Position numbers and translations under genes: made by a program. Source: Phoronis australis (taxonomy: Eukaryota; Phoronida; Phoronidae). From it: a stretch of 64,000 nt of DNA. The stretch covers positions 825,855 through 889,854 of the forward strand of contig NMRA01000108.1 of NCBI GenBank assembly GCA_002633005.1, in the 5' to 3' direction. This document shows, piece after piece, positions 47,291-58,369 of the stretch (positions are counted from its first letter, which is position 1; each line of letters opens with the position of its first letter). The notes below the pieces were generated by a model. That model made no database searches and was not told the origin of the DNA. It was given only the letters and a program-made list of their open reading frames with translations.

Positions 47291-50200
47291 TTTTATAGCG
47301 AAAATGATCTAAATAAAAAATACATTTAATGTGTTTGCCAATTTAACAAAAATATCGACAAAGGTTTCATGACATTAGCACCATTAAGTCATGATAAACT
47401 TTTGTCCAGCAAGTGTGTAAAAACATAAAAAGGTCAACAGGTGTTATCTGAAAATCGTATGAAATTGGCAGAAAGTTATTACATTTCAGGTTTACATGAA
47501 GATGCATGTCAAGGTGAGAGTGACAAATGTAGTTTTCATTTTCATTGCGCTAACATAAAAAAGCTGGTTAAAATTTCATACTTTTAATTCTATGTTCAAA
47601 TACTGTAGGAAAGTAAAACGCCATACTTCTTTCCTAGAAACTGTCAGAAGAGCCGAGCAAGGGCATAAGATGGAGTGATTAAACTCATTTTCCCACATCA
47701 TTAAACCCATTAAAACCTATCTGAATGACTGCCAAACTTTAACATCAGGTTTTACTTGCCAAAATTGTTCAACTTTATAATTAATCCAGTTCAAAAGTTG
47801 TATGACAAAAATGTAAACAGTGATGACTGAAAAAAATGGTTCCCGCCTAGATTAGAAGTCCTCAATGAGGGATGATACTTGGTTTTCATTATGATAAAGA
47901 CTGTGTATCAAAGCAGTGCAGACAAAAATATACTCAGCATTTAAACAGTGCTTAATTGCTAAATGTCATTAACCGTATTAGAACCAGATGTAGCCAAATG
48001 TAAACCTAAGAGCTCGCCAGGTTGGGCAAGTTCAAACAGAAAAGCAGCTGAAATGGGGCATTTGCCAACAGGCTTACTTCATCCATCTGCTATTACATCA
48101 GCACAATCTCACCTGCCACTCTCAACTTTGAAAAGATGAGACAGGCTAAACTGTGTCTATCAACAAGCATTTTTTGAAATAACCTTCTTCAGTGACTTCA
48201 TTGAAATGTTAAGCTATGAAAATATGATAAACGTCGAATTTAAGATGACCAAGACATCCCACAATATACAGACAAATTTTTAATAAATGCCATGAATTGT
48301 CCAAAAGATTGTCTATGTTTCTGGACCGCACTTACCATTTCTGTAACAACATTGTAATTCAATATGTTGACTCCTTCCAACACAATGGGACATGGAGCAA
48401 CCCATCACTGAATATTCAAAACGTCCAAAGCATTCAAACTAATAACCCGTCATTTGTGACGAGCTGACATCCATCAAAATGTCATTCTTCCACAAGCGTA
48501 GTGACTGCTACAGCGTAAATATATAATCCAAGTAATGATTCCAGAAGAATTCAACTTTGGAAAGTCTTGTTGTGGTCACTCATCATCAGTATTATCATCA
48601 CAAATGCAAAACACAATTATCCCACATGGTGGAGGTTCTGCTTATCTCGCAACAATGTCTCGTATCAAAATGGAGGCGGAAATGCTCAGGATAAACCTAC
48701 GTTTACCTCGTGCCTGCTGCTGTGGAGGAGATAAACGAGAACACTGGAGAATCAGTGAATGAAAACAAAACAGAGATTTAATCACACAATGAAAATCAAA
48801 ACTTAAAGACCATCTGCTAATGACAAATTGGTGTTTGCCGCCATTTACACACTGCAAGCAGGAAACACAGATGGTAAATTCCAGGTGACATTTCGGAAGT
48901 CATGTTTTCTCTCTTGTTTCCTGTCGATGATATAACAGAGCTGTAAATTTGAGGACCACTTTAGCATGGGCACAGTATCCTGAAACATGACAACATCCTT
49001 GTACAAGTGCCAACTGCCTTACATGAGCTGAAATAACCAGTGTATGTCACACACAATCCAATGTCTCTGTAATTCTTGGATCACAAAGTAAGTCTAGAAT
49101 GAAAACAATCCTGAAATCAATAACTTCCTCTTTGTAATTTTGTGTGACACATCCTTGTTAATTCAACGCCTCGCCACGCATGGTAGGCACCACCATCTGT
49201 TCCAATTCCTAACCTTTCCTGGTTCAACATTTACTACAAATGGAACCTTCTTACACTGTAAAACTTTACCCTCTATACTGTCAAAGAAGTCAACCAGAGA
49301 TCTGACCAGCAAAAACATATCACAAATCGATTTACCAAATGAAACAACAGCCAGATAAGTAATCAAGACGAGTCCTTCCCGTGGGATTACATAATTCCAT
49401 CTTCCCACTGGTGCCAACTGCCAATAACTTGTAGACAGAAATAGCAGGATCTAGACTGAAAAACTCACAAAAAGCACAATTCTCCAGTGTCTCAAAGCCC
49501 TCAGCTTGTCACCATGCCGTCCAAATGTTAAGCAATAAAAGTCACAAGAATGAACGCTAATCTGTCAAGTAGATCATCCAACAGCACCAACGCAGCGTTA
49601 ATTAAAACTCAAACACAGGTAGCAAACGAGTTGTGAGGGACCTGGTAACAACCCATGGCTGTATACCTCGAAAGGCAAACAGTTTATAGAACCGTTTCAA
49701 AAACTTTAACAGAACATTGCCAGGGATACACAGCTTCTGTAACTCTTAATTGAAATTTGATTACGCCCTGCACTGCTGAAGTCTTGCCCCACAGTGACGA
49801 CAATTTGTCTCCAGTCAATAATACCTTCAGTCGATCTGTAAACAAGCTATTGGATTTCTGAACGGGAGATTTCGAGAGCAACCCAATTTCTGCACTCGCA
49901 GAAACAGAATTTCAAGAAACAGGTAGTACAGCTGAAGGAACAGGGTCAGCCCAGCAATTCAGCAGCAGTAGCAGCTATCAACCGATAACCCTGTGACCTT
50001 ATCTAATATTATGCATTCTATAATTATATATGTACAGACTGTTTGCTTCACACCCTGTTAAACCAAGCAGTTTGCATAGCAGGCACACAAGACTATCTTT
50101 ACAATATCACGGTTGTGCACATTCGGACTGGCTCGCACAGATAACGGCAAAAATGCCAAAAATTGTTGCCACTGAGAAAATGCGTTCAGTGGGCGAACCA

Positions 50201-51584
50201 AGATAGACATCAAATTCAGACAGTCCAACATAAGAGATTTTTTATCTTATGGAGACTTATGGTCAAATGACATTAAACTGGAAGTTAATAAGAGTCAGGA
50301 ATTTACAGGCCACCCAGTTGATGATCTTTAGCAGACCTAACAACGCCTTAAAAATCAATTGCTGATAATGTCCATATGTCATGCACTCCCACTTCTTCCT
50401 CAAATAATGAACCAATCCTACAAGAAGTTAGTATGTGCATTCAATGTCATCACCTGCCAGCCACGCCATCAATGACAATAATTTGTCGACATCCACAAAA
50501 TGTATTATATACTCTATTTGTATTTTCCATAACCAAATGACCTGCAATCCCCAAGAAACCATCAGGAGACAGTTATCAATTGGTTTCCTAAAACTAATTA
50601 CATTTGGAAGTGCAAGTCATAACACAATACCCAACGGAGAAAAATGGCACTGAATCAACCACCCAGAACGATATGAAGTACACACAAAACCAGATCCTTC
50701 AAAGTAAGTAAAACGAACCCTAGGTCACATCTAAAGATTTTCAATGAATTTTCTGGTACAGGAGCACCTAACAGAATAATAACATGTTTAAGTTGGAAGA
50801 CAATCCCCGGATGGCAGAGGAGTAGGTTGAATAGTTCCAACAAAAACTACCATTGTTCAGCACAGCCATGTGTATATAGCTTGGGGACTGAAATTTGACA
50901 TGGCCAGCATCAACTTGCTGGGGACAGCTAACCAACAGGGGACAGGGCAGTTTGCCAACTTGTTTTGATGCTATCCAAATATTCAACTGTGGTCAAATTA
51001 ACATCGAAACAGAACACCAAACTGGAAAGACTGGCACTGAACAAAGATGACATGTGATTACAAATTCAGCAGTCATTGAGTGAGTAAATTGATGTGGGTC
51101 ATACCTGCATCTGCTGAAAGTTATAATTTCTGATAAATTTTCAAAAACTAATATCAGCAAATCGAGCAATTGACTTTTTCCACACAAATTCCTTCAGGAG
51201 TATCAAAGTGGTGACTTTCGAAAAGCACATTTCATTTTCACGTGAAATTTAAAGTTGCTTAACTGAAGCAGGCAGGCAACTCGGCATTCAGCGGTGAGGG
51301 GAACTGTCGTAAACTTTAATCAAACCGGAGACATGCTTGAAACTGAGCTTGCCACTACAGTTTTCACAATAGGCAGGTATACATTTACTGTGGCTAACCA
51401 TAAACCGCAGATCACTAGAGGGGGTGGAGCGTGGTGTGATAAAACCTGAATGTAAATATCACCTGAGGGCTTAAATTAGTTACAATATCCAACTGATCAC
51501 CATGGCACTGTTCACCCACCCACTCCAGGATTAGTGCGGATTTCTGCAAGTGATATGTGTGGTGAAATCAATGTCAGACACGAA

Positions 51585-51795
51585 ATGGCAGACAAGCGAC
51601 ATTTTTTACTTTCTCATTCTCCGTAAAAGATGTGTAGCACCAACTTAAAGCTTTTCCATGTTCAATTTCTATTACCATGGCTACTAATAAACAATATTTT
51701 GATAAACAGCGGCCATTCTCAACAATGCCCTCATAAAGAGAAACAGGGCAATTTTGCCAACTACATTCTCCATAATTGGTGAGATTTTACTAGAG
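51585..51795 (+). repeat. Dispersed inverted-end repeat family 2, copy 5
   Basis: It contains 'ggcagacaagcgacatttttta', 'gtagcaccaac', 'attctcaacaatgccctcat', 'gggcaattttgccaacta' and 'ataattggtgagatttta'. Just beyond, near 51897, the reverse-orientation sequence 'aaaatctcatcaattttag' appears, so two copies may lie head to head. Confidence 0.55.
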
Positions 51796-52873
51796 TGTCT
51801 TATCAGGCCAACTGCTTACAACCAGACACCATCAGTAACGCAACTATGTGTACTTTGGAAAGAGTAGAAAAGTCTCTTGCTGCCTACCGCAAAACGGTTA
51901 AAATCTCATCAATTTTAGCCACAAATAATAGACAAAATTGGTCTTTTTTATTTTTTCAACTACTTCCAACAGTGCTGTGAATGCTTACATTTTTCAGAAC
52001 ATTGTCTGATGGTGTGTTGTTGTAGAACTTAAAAACGATACAGCATGACACTTATCCTTAAAGAAATGAAAACAACTAACACATTTGGAACCTAAATTGG
52101 CAACATATTATCATGATCTAAATCTAACATTTATTCCTTATAAAGCGAAAGCAACCGTGAATACCGGTAAGCAATGCAACAATCCATAGTGCCGATAGGG
52201 GGCAGCACGTGCATAGATCACACTCACTTTCCCTGCTTGAAATGTGAATTGTTTTTCCCCTGCACGCAGACATTCAATGATTACCATCGTGCATACCACA
52301 GATAAAGCACATCGTCACTTGTACAACCCTAGCTTGCATAAGAAAAGTTATAATACAGATAAATCATGGATGATAACGTTTATTGCTAATAATTTATAGA
52401 CAAGGATTAGCACGTATCGTGTTACGGACGTTTTGGAACAACGTACGCAGCGGCTCGAGAGAATGGTCAACAGCATAAAGGTTGAGCTGGGGTCACAGAG
52501 GTGTTAAGATAACATTATTGGTTTTGTTACACCAAATGGAGACTTGGTGACGCTGGACATTCCGATAAGGACCTGCTAAGAGAATGAGTGAATTACACAA
52601 CGGCTCAACTGGATAGAACCTGAACGGAAGCACAAGTCTAAGTCCATGTTTTTTTCTCGTAAACATTTCAGGACTCGTTCTTATCCTTGCAGACGCTGGA
52701 TTTTGATGAACCACCGATGCCACAACATATAAGTTCAATAAAATAAACATTTCTTACATTTTTACATTTGATTATTATAGGTTGCATATTCTCATTCAAC
52801 TGTAGTCTTCAACTTTCAAAGATAATGGAAAACAAGATGGAATTCATGGAATCAAATTTCTATCGTGATAGTA

Positions 52874-52966
52874 GTCACTTACAGGGATCCAGCATTTTGA
52901 GAACCAGTTTCATCCACTAAATAACAAAACAACAAACTGGTTCTCAAAATCTGAGACCGGTGTGAC
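52874..52966. repeat. Short palindromic element, copy 4 of 4 (most complete)
   Basis: Outer ends GTCAC...GTGAC, then acagggatccagc / ctgagaccggt, then the strongest arms ttttgagaaccagttt and aaactggttctcaaaa. The 93-bp length defines the full unit. Confidence 0.8.
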
Positions 52967-54084
52967 TTATGTCCCCAATTCAATTGTTGACACAAGAATT
53001 TCAATATATTTGGTTTCAAAATACAATCTATCAAATTTATCACCCAAGTTCAATTCTGGCCATAACTCAATCAATGATTACTTTGCAATGGAGGACACGT
53101 TCAAGTATAGTTGAAAATTCCATCTGAAGGTGGAGCTGTTCTGGCATACCGCAAGTTATCAGTGGAACAGAGAAATGGAATAAGTGTAATTTCCAGAACA
53201 TTTTTATGCTGACGATGTGGCTTTGCTTTGCAACAATAGTAAAATGTAAATTCATGGTTTCTGTTCAGGAACACACTTATTGTCTATTTGATCCATAATT
53301 TACAAATCCAGAAATCCTACATTTTGTTTCCCTAGTTTAATCATCCAACTTAATGTAGTGTTTTACTTCCCACTAGGCACAAATACCGTTATCAATCAAG
53401 CCTTGTAGGCTATTCCTTCATAACATCACTGCAACGGCACCTATTGTCAGGAAAGTAAACAACACATACTTTGCCAAAAGTGCCTGGATGTCGAAAAACA
53501 AGAAACGTCAATGATTATGTACCTCTGTGATTCATTTTTTAACATACTCTGTTACAGAGACAAAGGGTCAATTCATCATATGGCGCCCTCATGCCTTTAG
53601 CATGAAAACTGAAATGATGCATGACAAATGTATTTATACACAACGTAGCAGGAGCAGCCAATTAATGTGGCATATTCACAAAGAAAAAGACAAATGTTGG
53701 AATACAGGCTGGAAATTGAACCATAAAATGTGCAAAATACAGTTTAGACATTAACACGCCGCAGGCAAAAACTATTTCGAGAAACACCTTGAAAATTTTA
53801 GACTTTAAGGGTCAAAGTGGGCAAGCATCATAGATGGCAGCTTTGACCCAGACCAATTAAACTTTGGCTTCATCAAATTTCTGTTTCATCTCTCAGGCAG
53901 CACTGGCATATTTGGGTTGTAAATTTGACACATGGGAGATAGATTTTCAGCTCAGTGCAATGACTTCATAAAACAGGCTTTTGAAAGGCAATGTCAACAC
54001 AAGGCAAAAAACAAAATGAATACGAATGTCAGAAGGCTTGTCCGGCAGCCATATTAATTTTCTACTTCTACATTTCGAGCTCTG

Positions 54085-54251
54085 TTCACACCAAAGCGGT
54101 TATAACTTTTAAAACTGATTTATATGTTATAACTGTTTGTCTGAACTCTGAACACTTTAAAACAGGTTTTAAAAGTTATAACTGCAATATGGTTATAATC
54201 CTTTGAGAGGGTGACTTAACAAGAGGTTATAACTTAAAAAATCCAGTGTGA
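54085..54251. repeat. Inverted-end element with GTTATAAC motifs
   Basis: The left end 'ttcacaccaaagcggttataac' and the right end 'ggttataacttaaaaaatccagtgtga' are imperfect inverted copies. Internally 'gttataacttttaaaactg' and 'caggttttaaaagttataac' form a second, nearly perfect inverted pair. It is MITE-like, with nested palindromes. Confidence 0.6.
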
Positions 54252-54568
54252 TCATGGCAGTTGCAAAAGTTCTAACTGTAGGTGGCGCAGCTGTCAAATC
54301 TCAGTGACTGAAAATAATGGGGCACAGAGGCAAACTAGGATGAACCGAACAGCAATAGCACTGACGACTAAACACTAGAACCACAAACTAGGGTCACAAC
54401 AGTAAACTGTGGGTGAGAACCCTAATGATTTTCGCAAAAGTTAGTTTATTTGAGTTTAGCTTCTGAAAATCATCAGCAGGGACCAATCCCAAAACACCCC
54501 TGAAGTTTGTGACATATCATTTTGGATTTTCACCTCAAAGCAATGGAAAACAACAGAGTTAAATTAAT

Positions 54569-54858
54569 CAGGGCTTGGAACGACCAATGACAAAAAACGC
54601 GGAAACTTTTACGGCCCAAATCATGCGCCAGATGCCCCGGCAATGTTGACAATTTACGTTCCTCCGAAGCATAAAGAGCAACTTCCGCTTTTCGAGGTGA
54701 ACGTCGTCTGCAACGCCGCGGTAAGAAAGGAATTTGCCGCGGAAATTTTATATCAAATCCAATTTTTTTTACACAGAAATATATTAATATTAAAATGCGC
54801 GGACAGAACATTTGAAAAAAGCGGAAATCTGCGTTTCTGCGGAAAATTCCAAGCCCTG
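54569..54858. mobile_element. Non-autonomous DNA transposon, hAT-like ends, 290 bp
   Basis: The left end CAGGGCTTGGAA and right end TTCCAAGCCCTG are perfect inverted repeats, flanked by attaat on both sides (so 18 bp are perfectly inverted; the flank is itself a palindrome and cannot be separated from a target duplication). The CAGGG-type terminus fits hAT elements. The interior is CpG-rich (gcggaa, aacgtcgtctgcaacgccgcgg) against an AT-rich background. No transposase is encoded. Confidence 0.65.
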
Positions 54859-55128
54859 ATTAATGCATCAATTACAATCTCCTTCAATCCCAGGTTATGA
54901 AGGAAAGACGTCACTTTATGGAAGTGAAACTTGACAAAATTCACAATAGATTGAAGTGGAAAAGTAGAGAGTGATGAGGGTGTTATGCCATGAAGCACAG
55001 GTCAACGACAGAGCAGATGAGACTGGGGTATGCCTTGATGATAGGTTTATGGCATAATTACAAACACAAGTTGAAAACACGCCCAAGCCCTGTGTTTACA
55101 AGTCATGTGTGAAACCTTTACCAGTCAC

Positions 55129-55158
55129 GTGAAACCATGTGAAACCATATGAAACCAT
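55129..55158. repeat. 10-bp tandem repeat, three copies
   Basis: gtgaaaccat, gtgaaaccat, atgaaaccat. Confidence 0.85.
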
Positions 55159-55656
55159 TGTAAGTTTGGACTGCTAAAGACAACAGTGATATAGCTGTGT
55201 GTCAAAATGCCCCCCCCCCATTCACTTTAAACAAAATAAAAAGAAAGAATAAATTGCCTCAGCTGGAGTTAACATGAATTTTTTTGTTTTTACCGTACTT
55301 AACTCAAGCAAACCAGCAGAAGTCATAAACAACTGTTTGTCAAAACATTTTGAATTATGAATATTTTAAACCACAATTTGAAACTTTTCAAATTTTGTCC
55401 TCAAGAACAATTTCAAAGAGATGACCCATTTCCTATATTTCTTGCTTGAACCACAAAAGTACAAACAAAAATTTAGATTAACAATTTTGCTCTTGGCATA
55501 AAATGTAACAACAAAAAAGTTTGTGAAGCTCCAGCTAGCTACTAACAGATATTTTTGCATTTGAAAATGCTGCAAATGTAGCTTTATTTTGGATATGTAG
55601 GTGCAAAAACCTAACATGTTATTATACACTTGGCACAGTTTATTCATTCAACTTAC

Positions 55657-55774
55657 GGATCCGAGCATGCCTAAAATCACAGCCAATTCCACAGGTGTGC
55701 ATCAAACAGCGGAAACAATCATCCCGCAGGCTACGCTTTCGTTTTTCACGTGAAATCAACGATTGTCGGTCCAT
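55657..55774 (-). CDS. DLC1/STARD13: Candidate distal first exon (39 codons, MDRQSLISREKRKRS...)
   Basis: ATG at 55774-55772 opens MDRQSLISREKRKRSLRDD, a cysteine-containing stretch (CFRCLMHTCGIGC) and DFRHARI. The last base is C before a perfect gtaagt donor, phase 1. Joined to the SAM exon (C|AG) it reads ARI-Q-IEGVEAC, the same Q-IE junction as a short vertebrate DLC1 isoform. An in-frame ATG 17 codons upstream (55825-55823) would add a hydrophobic stretch (MLYVWWKLGVCFLVDFK); an in-frame TGA lies just above that at about 55841-55843. The protein would be 1115 or 1132 residues. The intron to the SAM exon would be ~26 kb. Confidence 0.45.
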
Positions 55775-57879
55775 CTTAAAATCCACCAAAAAGCATACGC
55801 CGAGTTTCCACCAGACATACAGCATGAGAGCAGATCCCAATCACCACAGTGCACCGAGTGCGACCAGAGATATAGATTCTACTGAGGCATTTGATAAAAC
55901 GGACATGCCACAAAATGTCAGCCACCACAGGCTACACTAAACCTAAACAGCAGGACCATACAATAACAAGTTTAAAGACTTAATGACTGCTAAAGCCTGA
56001 TGTAAAACAACAGGGATCTAAAATTGTTATGCAATCTCCAGGCGAGGTCATTTGGTTTTTCCTGACCAGGAACCAGCTGATTCTGCCTTTACCCATGCGT
56101 GGTCAGAACGGAACAAATCGGAGATAACATGGGGTTTGTTCACCTTCACGGACAGGTGGTAATTTTCATAAGATATGCACTGATGAGCTTTTAATGCTGT
56201 GCATATGCCTGAGTGGACTTTCTGCCGGCATCAATCCCCCCAAACACCAAAAAGCAGTGACGACTGCACAAAACTGCGTCAACTCTCCTTTGCCATAGAT
56301 GTAGGCAAATACGTTATTCATGTTGGATTGACATTACCTTTGATAAGTTCGACACATCTTCAAGTAGGGAAGTTTTTTTGAAAGCAGAGAGGTGTAATGA
56401 AAGCGGAGACGTATTCTGTGCATCTCCGTGGATATCTATCCAGCTCAAATCTCCCAGAGCTAGCATTACATCAAGACAACGTTTGTCATTGGCACATGGA
56501 ATGGTGTAGTAATACATCTGACACAAACCAAAGCAATGATAATACATGGGAAATTAGTGATATGAGCAAAGGACTTATGAAAGTGTCTGGAGGATGCAGC
56601 ATTTAAGTGAAGTGATTATTTCGGTAGGTAGCTATTGCCGGCAAGAAACTAAATCATATCCTACCATCTTGTAACATCGTTACATCAAATGCTCATTTGG
56701 GGGGTAATTAATACATTTTTGAAAACTTGTCTTGTTTATTGGGATAACAGTCATACACATAATTAACCTTTTTATTAGTGGAAACACTGGTAGAGATTGC
56801 ATATTTTGACAAAATGTTAGCAATAATCAGCCTCCTAAGCATATATATAATGCTAAGAATGCAAATGGGGTACTTGTCATGGCAAATTGTGCAGCTGTGG
56901 CAAAACTTGTGGATGTAATGATCCACCCTGTGAACAGCTGGTTGAGACAAGATGCAACTGTTAAGAACAGCAAAACTACATGACAAAACATTTTCATGAC
57001 CTTAACAGGGTCATACAGAACATTTGTAGGAATTAAAGCCATCTAACAATGGCAATTTGTGAGTAGGCTCAGGACTAACAGTCACTTTCAAATCTCGTCA
57101 ATTTAGGACACAATAGGAAATGCTGAAAATTTTTTTTAAGAAATGTACCGTAGCTACCGACATACAATACTTTGAAAAATGCGGCATCCACAACAATGTT
57201 GGAAACCCTTGAATAGTAAAGAACAAAGGTGATTTTGGCAAAGGTGGACTACAGACCATTCAGAAATAATTACCAGCTGTACCGTACTCTTGTTCAGTTA
57301 CACATGGGAGTCTAAATCCTTTTGGGGTATTAACAAATACATGCAAGGGGTAGGTGTGTGGTGTGGATGCTCTGCTGAATGGGGGCATTAGTCATTCTAG
57401 GACAACTTATTCTGGGGGTAATTCAAGCATTCTCCAGGTCCTTAACCAATTTTATAATTAGCAATTACATCCAGTCTGTCATATTTCCAATTGCTTCATA
57501 TGTAACAGTATCTAATTGTCTTCACAAAATCTCCTGAGCGGTGCCAGTCCACTTCTTGGTTCCTGCCATGTCTGTCGTTTCAACGCTAATTCACTTTGTT
57601 TTCTTAAGTACATCTCATAATGTTGTCTATTCTTATTTTGGCTTATTCACTTATTCCTACAGATTTTTCCATTTCCACCTATTTATTTTTGTATAGGGGA
57701 CCTTCTTATTAGCAGTTGAAAACCTTTTGAAGTCTCTCTTAGTGTGGACGTGACTTTACTTACGCTTCTAAACAAACTTTAAAAGCAACAAGCGGTGGCC
57801 ATCAGCTCGATAAGTCATACAGCCAATTGCCTCAGGAAGACATTTCTAGTTTTATGAACATGCGACACATTTATTTAAC
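55775..57879. other. 5' flank of the distal first exon, one repeat copy
   Basis: Upstream of the 55.8-kb candidate exon. It contains family-2 repeat copy 6 (57098-57262). No other gene is supported. Confidence 0.5.
57098..57262 (+). repeat. Dispersed inverted-end repeat family 2, copy 6
   Basis: Starts 'cgtcaatttaggacacaatagg'; contains 'gtaccgtagctacc', 'catccacaacaatgttggaaacccttgaatagtaaa' and 'gattttggcaaagg'. Confidence 0.6.
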
Positions 57880-58369
57880 TCACCTCAAATGAAAAACCTA
57901 TTTCTTCATCCACCTATAATTTCTTGGAGAAAATGTAAAAATCTAAAAAATTATTTAGTTAAAGCTAATATCGACAATATACACCAAACTGACAAACCTA
58001 TTGGCAACACACAATGTAACAAAACTAGGTATAAAATGTGTAACGATAGCACAATGAAAACTTTGAAATAAAACTTTATTCTGATTGCACCAGCAACAAT
58101 AACTTGTAAAAAATGTTCTATCCATTACGTAGGACAAACTCAACATAATCTACAAACTCGGCTTCATAATCACAGATTTAACATAATACATTTCTGATAC
58201 TATAGGTAATCATTTCAATTCCAAAAACCATAATATTCAAGATCTTTCTGTACAAATAATAGAAAAACTCCAACACCCCAGTACACCTCACAGACTCAAA
58301 AGAGAACAATATTGGATAGACAAACTTAATACAATAGAACCTCATGGATTGAACATAAAAACTTCTTAA
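57880..58369 (+). pseudogene. Decayed 3' end of a Penelope-like retroelement (RT tail plus GIY-YIG endonuclease)
   Basis: Three frame pieces read in order. First, LHPPIISWRKCKNLKNYLVK (57898 on) with a later NTQCNKTRYKMCND, the linker after reverse transcriptase in Penelope-like elements. Second, ITCKKCSIHYVGQTQHNLQT and RLHNHRFNI, the GIY-YIG core (YVGQT...R...H). Third, from about 58208, VQIIEKLQHP then LKREQYWIDKLNTIEPHGLN, ending in TAA at 58367-58369. Stops or frame changes near 58071 and 58195 break the frame, so it is dead. The 5' part (RT catalytic core) is absent. Another GIY-YIG-bearing retroelement is the alternative. Confidence 0.7.

Larger units (their letters stand above)
33961..55656. 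other. 5' introns/flank between alternative first exons
   Basis: About 21.7 kb without a convincing gene other than the candidate first exons listed. It is AT-rich and holds the repeats described separately. Many 60-90-codon frames exist on both strands; none shows a domain, conserved motif or coherent splice chain that I can recognise. Confidence 0.5.
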
